A stretch of 63,996 nt of DNA, taken from positions 465,591 through 529,586 of the forward strand of contig JAMPAP010000001.1 in assembly GCA_023667185.1 (NCBI GenBank). The letters run 5' to 3'. The stretch comes from Lachnoclostridium sp. (GTDB taxonomy: Bacteria > Bacteroidota > Bacteroidia > Bacteroidales > Muribaculaceae). Positions 9,628 through 17,425 of the stretch are shown one piece after another (positions within the stretch are counted from its first letter, which is position 1; every line of letters starts with the position of its first letter). Both the position numbers and the translations under genes were made by a program. Below the pieces are notes generated by a model that saw only the letters and a list, made by a program, of their open reading frames with translations, had not been told where the DNA came from and searched no databases.

Positions 9628-10536
9628 ATGAAAAAAAGAATTTTCATGTTGTTGCTGGCCGTGGTGGGACTTACGGTTTCCGTCATGGCGCAAGGGCGTA
9701 AAGGCCTGCGCATCAACGAGGTGATGGTGGTCAACGACTCGAGTGTGGTCGATGATTTCGGCAATCACTCGGCGTGGGTTGAGCTCTTCAACTCCACCTT
9801 CGGACCACTTGAGATCTCAAGCGTCTACCTTACCAACGACAGCACCAACCCCAAGAAATACCCCGTACCCTTAGGCGACGTCAACACCGAGATCCCCACC
9901 CGACAGCATGTGGTGTTCTGGGCCGATGGCGAGCCTAACCGCGGTACTTTCCACATGAACTTCACCCTCATCCCCGGTCAGGACAACTATATCGCCATCT
10001 ACGATGCCAACGGCATCACCAAGATCGACGAAGTGGTTATCCCCGCCTCTCTGCTTCCGGGCCAGTCGTATGCCCGCTCGGTGGACGGCGAAGGAGAGTG
10101 GGAAGTGCGTGACGGCAGCGAAGCTAAGTACATCACCCCGTCGAGCAACAACATCATCCGCTCGACCAACAACAAGGTTGAACTCTTCGTAGAGCAGGAC
10201 GAAAACGGCTTCGGTATGGCTGTAATTGCCATGGGTATCGTGTTCAGCGCGCTCCTTCTGCTTAGTGTATGCTTCTTGATAATCAGCAAGATAGGCGAGA
10301 GTATCTCACGCCGCCGCAAGATCAAGACCCTCAGCGAAATGTCTGAAACCGAGGAAGATCACCATCGCGAAGGCGACTCAGGCGAAACTATCGCGGCTAT
10401 CGTAATGGCCCTCCATGACCACCTCGATGCTCACGACCGCGAAAATACCATCCTGACTATCAACAAGGTGCGCCGCAACTACTCGCCCTGGAACTCCAAG
10501 ATCTACAATATGCGCGAGCTCCCTAACCGCCATTAA
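9628..10536 (+). CDS. Lamin-tail-domain / OadG-like fusion protein (putative decarboxylase gamma subunit)
   Basis: 302 residues. Signal peptide (about 1-21, ending VMAQ), then a periplasmic lamin-tail-like beta-sandwich (about 25-185, with LRINEVMVVNDSS, SAWVELFN and PTRQHVVFWADG), then one membrane segment (about 196-220) beginning NGFGMAVIAMGIVFSALLL, typical of the oxaloacetate decarboxylase gamma chain. A basic cytoplasmic tail ends in a short C-terminal helix. Position between mmdA and the biotin carrier fits the gamma role: anchoring and assembling the carboxyltransferase with membrane MmdB. The extracytoplasmic lamin-tail domain is not part of classic OadG. Its role is unknown; it may bind an envelope partner. 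Confidence 0.75.
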   Translation: MKKRIFMLLLAVVGLTVSVMAQGRKGLRINEVMVVNDSSVVDDFGNHSAWVELFNSTFGPLEISSVYLTNDSTNPKKYPVPLGDVNTEIPTRQHVVFWADGEPNRGTFHMNFTLIPGQDNYIAIYDANGITKIDEVVIPASLLPGQSYARSVDGEGEWEVRDGSEAKYITPSSNNIIRSTNNKVELFVEQDENGFGMAVIAMGIVFSALLLLSVCFLIISKIGESISRRRKIKTLSEMSETEEDHHREGDSGETIAAIVMALHDHLDAHDRENTILTINKVRRNYSPWNSKIYNMRELPNRH

Positions 10537-10563
10537 TCCATAATCCTTCTAAGAAAATCAATC

Positions 10564-11001
10564 ATGAAAGAATATAAATATAAAATCAACGGTAACAACT
10601 ACTCCGTAAAGATCGGCGACATCGACAATGGCGTCGCTACAGTCCAGGTCAACGGCGTACCTTACAAAGTGGAATTTGAAAAGAGCGAGAAGCCCGTGAC
10701 CATCGTCAGCGCACCCCGCCCCACCGCCGCACCCCGCACTGAGACCGGCGCGAAGGTCATCTCCAAGCCTAAAGTGGCTGCCGGTAACGGATTTGAGGTG
10801 AAAGCTCCCCTGCCCGGCGTGGTAATGTCAATCCCCGTAAAGGTAGGCGATACTGTCAAGGCTGCTGACACTGTGCTCGTACTCGAAGCCATGAAGATGG
10901 AAAATGCCATCCATGCCGGCCAGGACGGCAAGGTAACCTCTATTGTCGTTAACCCGGGCGACTCAGTGCTCGAAGGTGCTGTGCTCATCACTATCGGTTG
11001 A
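10564..11001 (+). CDS. mmdC: Biotin carboxyl carrier subunit of methylmalonyl-CoA decarboxylase
   Basis: 145 residues. An N-terminal beta domain (about 1-40) is followed by an Ala/Pro-rich flexible linker (about 45-75, PRPTAAPRTETGAK) and a C-terminal biotinyl domain. The biotinylated lysine is K111 in LEAMKMEN. It shuttles the carboxyl group from MmdA to membrane MmdB. The length and linker match the decarboxylase carriers rather than AccB. Spaced 27 nt after the fusion gene and 54 nt before mmdB. Confidence 0.92.
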   Translation: MKEYKYKINGNNYSVKIGDIDNGVATVQVNGVPYKVEFEKSEKPVTIVSAPRPTAAPRTETGAKVISKPKVAAGNGFEVKAPLPGVVMSIPVKVGDTVKAADTVLVLEAMKMENAIHAGQDGKVTSIVVNPGDSVLEGAVLITIG

Positions 11002-11055
11002 TATTCAGGCTGATATAGCATTCTTTAGTAAAATCACTGAAAATCAAATCAAAGT

Positions 11056-12222
11056 ATGTCACAAACCACTTTCAGCGACTTTCTGCTTCGCAATCTTCAG
11101 GAGTTCTGGCATCTGACCGGCTTCTATAATGCCTCATGGGAGCACATCGTTATGCTCCTGGTGGGACTCTTCTTCATATGGCTTGCCATCAAGAAAAACT
11201 TTGAGCCGATGCTCCTCGTGCCCATCGGATTCGGTATCCTGATAGGCAATATCCCCTTCAACACCACCGCAGGTCTTGAAATAGGTATTTACGAGGAGGG
11301 CTCCGTGCTCAACATCCTTTACAACGGCGTTTCGGCCGGATGGTATCCTCCGCTGATCTTCCTCGGCATCGGCGCAATGACTGACTTCTCAGCCCTGATA
11401 GCTAACCCTAAGTTGATGCTTATCGGCGCCGCAGCCCAGTTTGGTATCTTCGGTGCCTACATCGTGGCTCTTCTCTTAGGCTTTGCCCCTGATCAGGCCG
11501 GTGCAATCGCCATCATCGGCGGTGCTGACGGCCCCACAGCTATCTTCCTGTCGTCAAAACTTGCCCCCAACCTTATGGGCGCAATCGCTGTGTCAGCTTA
11601 CTCTTACATGGCTCTCGTGCCGGTGATCCAGCCCCCTATCATGCGACTGCTCACCACCAAGAACGAGCGCCTGATCAAGATGAAACCGGCACGCGCCGTA
11701 TCGCAGAACGAGAAAATCATCTTCCCCATCGTAGGCCTTATCCTCACCTGCTTCGTGGTACCTACAGGTATACCCCTGCTCGGTATGCTCTTCTTCGGTA
11801 ACCTGCTCCGCGAGTGTGGCGTGACCAACCGTCTGGCCAAGACCGCATCCAACGCCTTGACTGACATCGTCACCATCCTCCTGGGCATGACCGTAGGCGC
11901 CTCCACCCAGGCCACCGAGTTCCTGACCTCCGAGACTATCTTCATCTTCCTGCTCGGCTTCATGGCATTCATCATCGCCTCAGCCAGCGGCGTCATCTTC
12001 GTGAAGATATTCAACCTCGTGCTTCCCAAATCCAAGAAAATCAATCCCCTCATCGGTAACGCCGGAGTATCAGCCGTACCTATGTCGGCCCGTATCTCCA
12101 ACAACCTCGGTCTTGAATACGACCCGTCAAACTACCTGCTCATGCACGCCATGGGACCCAACGTAGCCGGCGTGATCGGCTCGGCCGTAGCAGCCGGTGT
12201 GCTTCTCGGATTCCTCGCTTGA
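11056..12222 (+). CDS. mmdB: Na+-translocating decarboxylase beta subunit
   Basis: 388 residues, a polytopic inner-membrane protein with about nine to eleven hydrophobic segments. It decarboxylates carboxybiotin and couples this to Na+ export. Family landmarks include the conserved GGADGPTAIFLSSKL loop (the DGPT region carrying the essential Asp), SAYSYMALVPVIQPP, NLLRECGVTNRL and the C-terminal NYLLMHAMGPNVAGVIGSA. Last gene of the operon, followed by a hairpin terminator. Together with MmdA and MmdC it converts the energy of methylmalonyl-CoA decarboxylation into a sodium gradient. Confidence 0.94.
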   Translation: MSQTTFSDFLLRNLQEFWHLTGFYNASWEHIVMLLVGLFFIWLAIKKNFEPMLLVPIGFGILIGNIPFNTTAGLEIGIYEEGSVLNILYNGVSAGWYPPLIFLGIGAMTDFSALIANPKLMLIGAAAQFGIFGAYIVALLLGFAPDQAGAIAIIGGADGPTAIFLSSKLAPNLMGAIAVSAYSYMALVPVIQPPIMRLLTTKNERLIKMKPARAVSQNEKIIFPIVGLILTCFVVPTGIPLLGMLFFGNLLRECGVTNRLAKTASNALTDIVTILLGMTVGASTQATEFLTSETIFIFLLGFMAFIIASASGVIFVKIFNLVLPKSKKINPLIGNAGVSAVPMSARISNNLGLEYDPSNYLLMHAMGPNVAGVIGSAVAAGVLLGFLA

Positions 12223-12242
12223 TCCCTTTTATAATCCCTATA

Positions 12243-12276
12243 TTAACGCCCGGCCACGAAGTCGGGCGTTAAATTT
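12243..12276 (+). terminator. Terminator of the mmd operon
   Basis: A 10-bp perfect stem TTAACGCCCG/CGGGCGTTAA (12243-12252 with 12263-12272) with a 10-nt loop, 20 nt after the mmdB stop, followed by only a short T run. Confidence 0.75.
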
Positions 12277-12370
12277 CCCGGATAAATGAACCATATGGGG
12301 ATGTAAAATGTTGTTAATTCCGGAGCCTGATGCTTAAAAGGGCACCTCAAATCTTAGAAAACGGGACACA

Positions 12371-12757
12371 ATGGTAACAAAAGAAGTAATAGACACACTG
12401 TACAAGAAATACTCAAAGCCGCCCAAGTCGCCTCAGGAGCTTAATTTAGCACTCCTGTTTGACTACGCCTTTGAGAATCATGGCATCATAATCGACGAAA
12501 ACGACCTGTATATCACGTCAATAGATCCGTCGTCGCCATTTGCCTGCATCCCGCTCGACCGTATCTGCGAGATTGTAGAATTTGCAGAAGTGATAGCCAT
12601 AGTGCTCCCTGCCGCAATTATATTCCTCAACAAGAAAAACTCTGACGTCAACATCCACCTGCGCATGACCAAGCCCTCCCTCTGGGACCGCATGAAAATG
12701 GCCATCATGCGGGAGGACGAAGACGACCATGAAGCACTCTTCAACAATGGCGAATGA
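12371..12757 (+). CDS. Conserved small protein of unknown function
   Basis: 128 residues, mixed alpha/beta, with a hydrophobic centre (about residues 68-86, EVIAIVLPAAIIFLN) that is probably a buried strand/helix rather than a clear membrane span, and an acidic C-terminus (REDEDDHEALF). No signal peptide and no catalytic motif that I recognise. Its 3' end overlaps the tcdA start, so the two are probably co-transcribed; this does not reveal a function. Confidence 0.65.
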   Translation: MVTKEVIDTLYKKYSKPPKSPQELNLALLFDYAFENHGIIIDENDLYITSIDPSSPFACIPLDRICEIVEFAEVIAIVLPAAIIFLNKKNSDVNIHLRMTKPSLWDRMKMAIMREDEDDHEALFNNGE

Positions 12758-13490
12758 AATTTTCAGCCGCACCGCCATGCTCGCAGGCCTCGACGGATTT
12801 GAGAGGCTGCAATCCACACGGGTTATCATCTTCGGGCTCGGAGGTGTAGGCAGCTGGGCTGCCGAGGCAATGATCCGCTCAGGTATTGGACATCTGACAA
12901 TGGTGGATGCCGATGTGGTGGCACCCTCGAATATCAACCGCCAGCTCCCGGCTCTCCACTCTACCATAGGCCAGCCCAAGACTGACGTAATGCTGCAACG
13001 GCTCCGCGACATCAATCCGGAGGCTGACATAGTAGCTATCAACGCATTATATACCACTGAGACAGCCGACAATTTTGATCTCGACTCCTTCGACTATGTA
13101 ATCGACGCCATCGACTCACTCTCAGACAAAGCTCTTCTCATACTCCGCGCCACGGCCTCGCGGGCACGCCTCTTCAGCTCCATGGGCGCGGCTCTGAAAA
13201 TGGATCCTGAGAAAATTTCTGTGGCAGAGTTTTGGAAAGTGACGGGGTGTCCGCTGGCTGCAGCGCTTCGCCGCAAGTTCAAGAAATCAGGCCACTTGCC
13301 ACGACGAAAATTCAAATGCGTCTACTCACCCGAGCTCTTACCAAATCATCCCGAGGCAGCCGAAGGCGTCAATGACGTGGCCATGAAATTTGGCAAAGTA
13401 GCCACCAACGGCGCCATGATGCATATCACCGCCACATTCGGCATGATGCTCGCCTCCCTCGTGATAAGGGATCGAGTTTCGAGTCGTTAG
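12747..13490 (+). CDS. tcdA: tRNA threonylcarbamoyladenosine dehydratase (ThiF/E1-like)
   Basis: 247 residues from the ATG at 12747; an in-frame ATG at 12729 would overlap the upstream gene by 29 nt, whereas MANEIFSRT is the usual family start. The ATP-dependent enzyme cyclises t6A37 to ct6A in ANN-decoding tRNAs. The nucleotide-binding glycine motif FGLGGVGSWAAE, the Asp of VDADVV and the adenylation-site NINRQL are visible. It is shorter than the E. coli enzyme (about 268) and lacks a long C-terminal helix. Its stop codon lies inside the first heptanucleotide repeat unit. Confidence 0.88.
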   Translation: MANEIFSRTAMLAGLDGFERLQSTRVIIFGLGGVGSWAAEAMIRSGIGHLTMVDADVVAPSNINRQLPALHSTIGQPKTDVMLQRLRDINPEADIVAINALYTTETADNFDLDSFDYVIDAIDSLSDKALLILRATASRARLFSSMGAALKMDPEKISVAEFWKVTGCPLAAALRRKFKKSGHLPRRKFKCVYSPELLPNHPEAAEGVNDVAMKFGKVATNGAMMHITATFGMMLASLVIRDRVSSR

Positions 13491-13565
13491 TTGTTAGTCG
13501 TTAGTTGTTAGTCGTTAGTCGTTAGTCGTTAGTCGTTAGTTGTTAGTTGTTAGTCGTTAGTCGTT
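13482..13565 (+). repeat. Heptanucleotide tandem array AGTYGTT, 12 copies
   Basis: Twelve uninterrupted 7-nt units, each AGTCGTT or AGTTGTT, start inside the last two codons of tcdA (the TAG stop spans the first unit boundary) and run 75 nt beyond. The only variation is C/T at the fourth position, so length is exact at seven per unit. Confidence 0.95.
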
Positions 13566-13572
13566 AGTTGAA

Positions 13573-13670
13573 ACTAAAATCTAAAAACTAAAAACTAAAA
13601 TCTAAAAACTAAAAACTAAAATCTAAAAACTAAAATCTAAAATCTAAAATCTAAAATCTAAAAACTAAAA
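13573..13670 (+). repeat. Heptanucleotide tandem array WCTAAAA, 14 copies
   Basis: Fourteen contiguous units of ACTAAAA or TCTAAAA, then two degenerate units (ACTAATT, ACTAACT), the second of which forms part of the -7 box of the next gene. The start codon at 13692 is an exact multiple of seven (119 nt) from the array start. The reverse complement (TTTTAGT) resembles the first array's unit in opposite orientation. Confidence 0.95.
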
Positions 13671-13679
13671 ACTAATTAC

Positions 13680-13687
13680 TAACTTTG
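13680..13687 (+). promoter_or_regulatory. -7 box directly abutting the phosphatase start codon
   Basis: TAACTTTG matches TAnnTTTG; only four bases separate it from the ATG at 13692. If used, transcription would begin at or just inside the start codon, giving a leaderless mRNA, unless translation starts at the in-frame GTG at 13746. Confidence 0.55.
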
Positions 13688-13691
13688 CGAT

Positions 13692-14222
13692 ATGGATACT
13701 ACAGAAACTGAAAAAATAATATCTTCGCTTCACGACGCGCCCCGGGTGAAGCTGCTCTTCGTATGTCTCGGCAACATCTGCCGCTCGCCTGCGGCTGAGG
13801 GGGTAATGAAGGCCGTTGTGGAGGAGCATGGCGAGGCTGACCGCTTCGTGATCGACTCGGCCGGCACCGGCAACTATCACACCGGCGACCTGCCTGACCA
13901 CCGTATGCGCATCCACGCCCGTCGACGCGGTTATGACCTCACCCACCATGCCCGCCAGGTCACGCCCGAAGATTTCGAGCGATTCGACCTCATAATCGGT
14001 ATGGACAACAGCAATATTGACCGCCTGCGCGCCATTGCACCTACAGCCGATGATGTGAACAAAATAGTACCCATGGCGCGTTTTATAAGCAAAGCCATGC
14101 GCTATGACTATGTGCCTGACCCTTACTACGAGGGAGCAGAAGGCTTTGAACTCGTCCTCGACTTGCTCCAGGACGGATGTGAAAATCTATATCAAAAACT
14201 TAGCAACGATGAAAAACTTTGA
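13692..14222 (+). CDS. Low-molecular-weight protein-tyrosine phosphatase
   Basis: 176 residues. The P-loop CLGNICRS places the nucleophile at C25 and the phosphate-binding arginine at R31; the general-acid Asp is in VPDPYYEG near residue 140. It removes phosphate from phosphotyrosine proteins; partners such as BY-kinases of capsule export are typical in the phylum but none is encoded here. The N-terminal 18 residues before VKLLFVC are longer than in most family members, so a GTG at 13746 is a possible alternative start. The 3' end overlaps cdd by 14 nt. Confidence 0.9.
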   Translation: MDTTETEKIISSLHDAPRVKLLFVCLGNICRSPAAEGVMKAVVEEHGEADRFVIDSAGTGNYHTGDLPDHRMRIHARRRGYDLTHHARQVTPEDFERFDLIIGMDNSNIDRLRAIAPTADDVNKIVPMARFISKAMRYDYVPDPYYEGAEGFELVLDLLQDGCENLYQKLSNDEKL

Positions 14223-14682
14223 AGTAATCACGCCTGTCACGGTGATGAAATTTGACGAACTATCGCTCGACGATCAAAACCTCGTATCGCTTGCCCGCGA
14301 TGCGACATACCACTCTTACGCACCGTTCAGCCGCTTCTGCGTAGGCGCAGCCATCATGCTCAGCAATGGCGAAATCGTCACCGGCTCCAATCAGGAAAAC
14401 GTAGCCTTCCCGTCGGGCACATGCGCCGAGCGTACCGCCGCATTTTACGCCCACTCTCAGTATCCTGACGCTACATTCGTCACCATAGCCATCGCCGCGC
14501 GCGGCACTGACGGTCAGCCGCTTGTCAACCCGATTTCTCCCTGTGGAGCCTGCCGTCAGTCGCTCCTGGAGTTTGAAAACATAGCTCATAAGGAAGTGAA
14601 AGTCATCCTCGTAGGGCATGATGACATCTATGTACTCCCCTCTATAAAATCACTTCTGCCTCTGGCCTTCACTGAATTATAA
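14209..14682 (+). CDS. cdd: Cytidine deaminase
   Basis: 157 residues from the ATG at 14209, the only start giving a family-length protein. It hydrolyses (deoxy)cytidine to (deoxy)uridine in pyrimidine salvage. The zinc site is C72-A-E74 and P-C112-G-A-C115, with E74 as proton shuttle. The N-terminal FSRFCVGAA and NQENVAFPSG substrate segments are intact. It overlaps the phosphatase gene by 14 nt and is probably translationally coupled to it. Confidence 0.93.
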   Translation: MKNFEVITPVTVMKFDELSLDDQNLVSLARDATYHSYAPFSRFCVGAAIMLSNGEIVTGSNQENVAFPSGTCAERTAAFYAHSQYPDATFVTIAIAARGTDGQPLVNPISPCGACRQSLLEFENIAHKEVKVILVGHDDIYVLPSIKSLLPLAFTEL

Positions 14683-14721
14683 AAAAAATTAAAGAAAAAA
14701 CGATATTTTTCGCCAAAAGAC

Positions 14722-14752
14722 TTGCATAGTAAAAAAATATGCAGTAATTTTG
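14722..14752 (+). promoter_or_regulatory. Promoter of the tRNA-Asn pair
   Basis: A -33 TTG (14722-14724) and a -7 TAATTTTG (14745-14752) are separated by 20 nt, a good match to the Bacteroidetes sigma consensus, 23 nt before the first tRNA. Confidence 0.75.
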
Positions 14753-14775
14753 CAACGCATTTGAAGGAATGTACT

Positions 14776-14849
14776 GCTTCAGTAGCTCAGTTGGTTAGAG
14801 CACCTGACTGTTAATCAGGGGGTCGTTGGTTCAAGCCCATCCTGAAGCG
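14776..14849 (+). tRNA. tRNA-Asn (anticodon GTT)
   Basis: A 74-nt cloverleaf: acceptor GCTTCAG/CTGAAGC, D stem GCTC/GAGC, anticodon stem CCTGA/TCAGG around CTGTTAA, T loop TTCAAGC, discriminator G. The T stem GTTGG/CCATC has a T-T mismatch at its second pair. CCA is not encoded (CAA follows). Confidence 0.95.
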
Positions 14850-14881
14850 CAAGATAAGATTTTAGTTAAACAATAAGGTAA

Positions 14882-14955
14882 GCTTCAGTAGCTCAGTTGG
14901 TTAGAGCACCTGACTGTTAATCAGGGGGTCGTTGGTTCAAGCCCATCCTGAAGCG
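14882..14955 (+). tRNA. tRNA-Asn (anticodon GTT), second copy
   Basis: Identical over all 74 nt to the upstream copy, 32 nt away and in the same transcript. Here the discriminator G is followed by an encoded CCA (14956-14958). A strong terminator follows. Confidence 0.95.
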
Positions 14956-14962
14956 CCAAAAG

Positions 14963-14997
14963 TACAGCGGTAATCCCTCGATTACCGCTGTATTTGT
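14963..14997 (+). terminator. Terminator of the tRNA-Asn operon
   Basis: A 12-bp perfect stem TACAGCGGTAAT/ATTACCGCTGTA (14963-14974 with 14981-14992), a 6-nt loop, then TTTGTG. Confidence 0.85.
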
Positions 14998-15060
14998 GTA
15001 CCCAATCCGGTGGAAAATAATGGAGCAGAATGAGCCCCTTTAGGCGCGAAACAAGGGTAG

Positions 15061-15126
15061 CCTCGGGCGATTTTATGAGCCCGAGGACTAGCCATCCCCC
15101 CTCAAATAGAGCGCTGTAGGCGCTCT
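15061..15126. other. Two adjacent hairpins in a 548-nt gene-free stretch
   Basis: The region from the second tRNA to 15503 holds no credible gene. It contains hairpin CCTCGGGC/GCCCGAGG (15061-15068 with 15079-15086) and hairpin AGAGCGC/GCGCTCT (15108-15114 with 15120-15126, then TTT), followed by the dispersed repeat copy. These hairpins are of the same GC-rich style as the dispersed repeats but lack the GGA loop. Confidence 0.6.
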
Positions 15127-15136
15127 TTCGTCCTTA

Positions 15137-15360
15137 TTTTAACTGCATTGACATAAATTGGGGGTTTCTGACAACATCGGCGCTCCGCGCCAAAAATTGG
15201 CATTTTGCATTGAAGGGTAAAGCTCGGAATACTCATTAAAAAATAAAATGAGTATCCTCATCTTTACCCTATAAAACAAAAAATGTATAATCGTCATTAC
15301 CAACAACATCGCCTCTCCGAGGCTCAATCGTCTGATTATCAATTCATCCCACGTAAACGA
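15137..15360 (-). repeat. Dispersed hairpin-repeat element, copy 1 (rearranged)
   Basis: In minus orientation it carries two 13-nt hairpin modules with a GGA loop (15179-15191, stem GGCGC/GCGCC; 15311-15323, stem GCCTC/GAGGC), each followed by GATGTTGT. Between them is a stretch related to copy 2: TAGGGTAAA, then GATACTCATTTTAT on the minus strand. The order of the two halves differs from copy 3, so this copy looks rearranged. Confidence 0.75.
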
Positions 15361-15503
15361 AATGCAGTTAAAATAACAAAGACAAAGAGCCTATACGCGC
15401 CTCCTTCGATGCTATCTTGACAGCATAAACATATATGTGGGTTGATCTTACCCCCGGCTGATTTGAGTGTCTTAGCCGTCGGCGTTCGGCACATTTTTCG
15501 CAA

Positions 15504-17414
15504 TTATTTCGGGCAGTCGATGTGGTATTCCCACATTGAGCCGTCTTCGGGGCCGGTGGTGACGATGACAGTTATTACGCTACCTTTGTTGAAGGGGATG
15601 CTGACCGTGGTCTTGGAGCTGACGGCTACCATGCCTGATGACCAGATGGGTGAGCCGTAGGGTTCGCCGGGACGATGGTTGTAGATATCGATACGGTCAG
15701 GGCAAGTGGTGCCTGTTTCGTATGCGAAGTTAAATGTGCCGCTATCCTTGCCCATATTGTAAGATGCAGGAGCAGAGACTGTTCCGGCCTTCACATTGTT
15801 CACTCCCGATCCGCTGGCGTCACACGGGGGGAGCTTGACGGCAAGTGGTATATCACGCTCACGCTGCGGGGCTGTGGAGAGGTATTTGACGTTTTTATCG
15901 CTGACGGAGTAGTCGTTAGGTTCGTAACCTGACTTTGACGCCACGATGGAGATGTTGACATCGTAAGAGAGACCTTTGACGGTGAACTCGCCTGAGCCGG
16001 AGTTGTCGGGCTTATGGATAGTGCCTTCAGAGTCGACAATGCGGAGGGTGCATCCGGGGAGGAGGTTTGACGTACCTGCAACGAGGGTGCGGAATGTAAG
16101 GTCAATGATGCGTGGCCGCATGGGGATCTTCTCGGGCGATGAGAAGGAGGGGATATCAGTATGGCGGGGGTAATATTTGGGGTCGCACTTTGAGTCGATG
16201 ACGATATTGTCGCCCTCGATGGCTTTAACGGGGAAGATGCCGTTGCGGTTGCTCGTCTCGGTGTATTCGGAGGTAGAGCCGTCGATGCTGTGGACTTTGA
16301 TGAGGTTTGTCGCACCGGGTACAGGTTTTCCGGTAATCGAGTCAACATTCTGGAACTCAACGGTAAATGGCTCCGGCTCAAGGTATATCACGCGGCTGCT
16401 GTCAGGCAGTGCGGCAAATTCCATGACGGTGCATTTGCGGTCAAATTCGCCCGGCTTATAGTGGATTTTCGTAGCCTTGAGGGAAAGGTCAGCGAGCACA
16501 AAAGCGTTATCATATCCTCCGCGACCTTTACCGTCGACATTAGTTACGGCACTGCCGCGGGTCACCTTCCCTGAGCCGGTGGTAAGGGTAACTTCTACGG
16601 TTGCCTCAGGTACGGGCTGGCGGGTAAACTTGTTTTTCACAAAGAAGGTAAAGCTCTCCTTCAGAGGAGTCAGCGGTACGACAGCCTCCGAGGGGTCCTT
16701 CTCAGCCTCTATAACATTGATTTCTACGGCGGTAGTGTCCTTGTAGCCGAAGCATGACACGATGTCAAGGTTAATCACTCCGCAATGAGGCGCGGCGGGT
16801 ATCGTGATATGACCGGCAGCGTCAGTGGTGACTTTATCAGTCACCTCTTCACCGCTTACCACATATTTATATATTGTTTCGGCTCCGGCAAGAGGCTCAT
16901 CGGTTTCGCGGTCAGTGACGGTGATGGTCACATCGTCGACAGCGGGCTGCAGGCGTAGCGTGACTTCGCGGGTGTAGTGGAAGTTGTGTTTCTCGGGAGA
17001 ATCTTTCAGGTTATAACACTCATTTCCTGCCAGAAACGAAGCATCGCTTAGAGCGTAGAAAATGTAGGAGAACACGCTGCAGGGGAGGCCGGTGAAGATG
17101 CCGTCACCGTTATCGTCAGTAGTGATGGTGCGGTTGACGGGCTCATTTTTGAGCAGGCGGAAGTCTTTTATAAGATAATGTGCTGTATAGTCGATAGATA
17201 CCTCCGTGGAGGGCACGGGGTCGCCTGAGACGTGGTCGATGGTGTGAACCGTGATGTCACGCTCGCAGCGGATGCAGAGCAGACCCAGAAGCAGCAGCGC
17301 TAATAGCAGCCATAACCACCAAAGGCTTCGTTTCTTTAGTTGGAATTCGTATTCGTCTTGATTATCAGCGAATTTAAATTTTTTAGCGTAGTTGGTGGGC
17401 TTGTATTTATTCAT
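15504..17414 (-). CDS. Membrane-anchored tandem beta-sandwich protein of unknown function
   Basis: 636 residues. A short basic cytoplasmic N-terminus precedes one membrane span (about 31-48, LWWLWLLLALLLLGLL), then about five repeated beta-sandwich units resembling Cna-B/carboxypeptidase-regulatory folds, each opening with a strand plus a (G/E)xPVPxA-type turn (for example VSGDPVPSTEVSI, FTRQPVPEATVEV, ITGKPVPGATNLI), and a distinct C-terminal domain (about 540-636, with TCPDRIDIYNHRPG). No signal peptidase site, so it should stay in the inner membrane facing the periplasm. It starts 11 nt after apbE and likely belongs to the ruvB-apbE transcript. I do not recognise a function. Confidence 0.7.
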   Translation of the reverse strand: MNKYKPTNYAKKFKFADNQDEYEFQLKKRSLWWLWLLLALLLLGLLCIRCERDITVHTIDHVSGDPVPSTEVSIDYTAHYLIKDFRLLKNEPVNRTITTDDNGDGIFTGLPCSVFSYIFYALSDASFLAGNECYNLKDSPEKHNFHYTREVTLRLQPAVDDVTITVTDRETDEPLAGAETIYKYVVSGEEVTDKVTTDAAGHITIPAAPHCGVINLDIVSCFGYKDTTAVEINVIEAEKDPSEAVVPLTPLKESFTFFVKNKFTRQPVPEATVEVTLTTGSGKVTRGSAVTNVDGKGRGGYDNAFVLADLSLKATKIHYKPGEFDRKCTVMEFAALPDSSRVIYLEPEPFTVEFQNVDSITGKPVPGATNLIKVHSIDGSTSEYTETSNRNGIFPVKAIEGDNIVIDSKCDPKYYPRHTDIPSFSSPEKIPMRPRIIDLTFRTLVAGTSNLLPGCTLRIVDSEGTIHKPDNSGSGEFTVKGLSYDVNISIVASKSGYEPNDYSVSDKNVKYLSTAPQRERDIPLAVKLPPCDASGSGVNNVKAGTVSAPASYNMGKDSGTFNFAYETGTTCPDRIDIYNHRPGEPYGSPIWSSGMVAVSSKTTVSIPFNKGSVITVIVTTGPEDGSMWEYHIDCPK

Positions 17415-17425
17415 GGTATTGATGA

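Noticed and set aside
8874-9764. A 296-codon open frame opposite mmdA and its neighbour
   Set aside because: Antisense shadow across two well-supported genes, with low-complexity hydrophobic translation.
13482-13670. The short repeat arrays as a CRISPR locus
   Set aside because: Units are 7 nt and contiguous, with no spacers and no cas genes.
15139-15342. A 67-codon minus-strand gene in the gap after the tRNAs
   Set aside because: It runs through palindromic repeats shared with non-coding copies 2 and 3, so it is not a protein gene.
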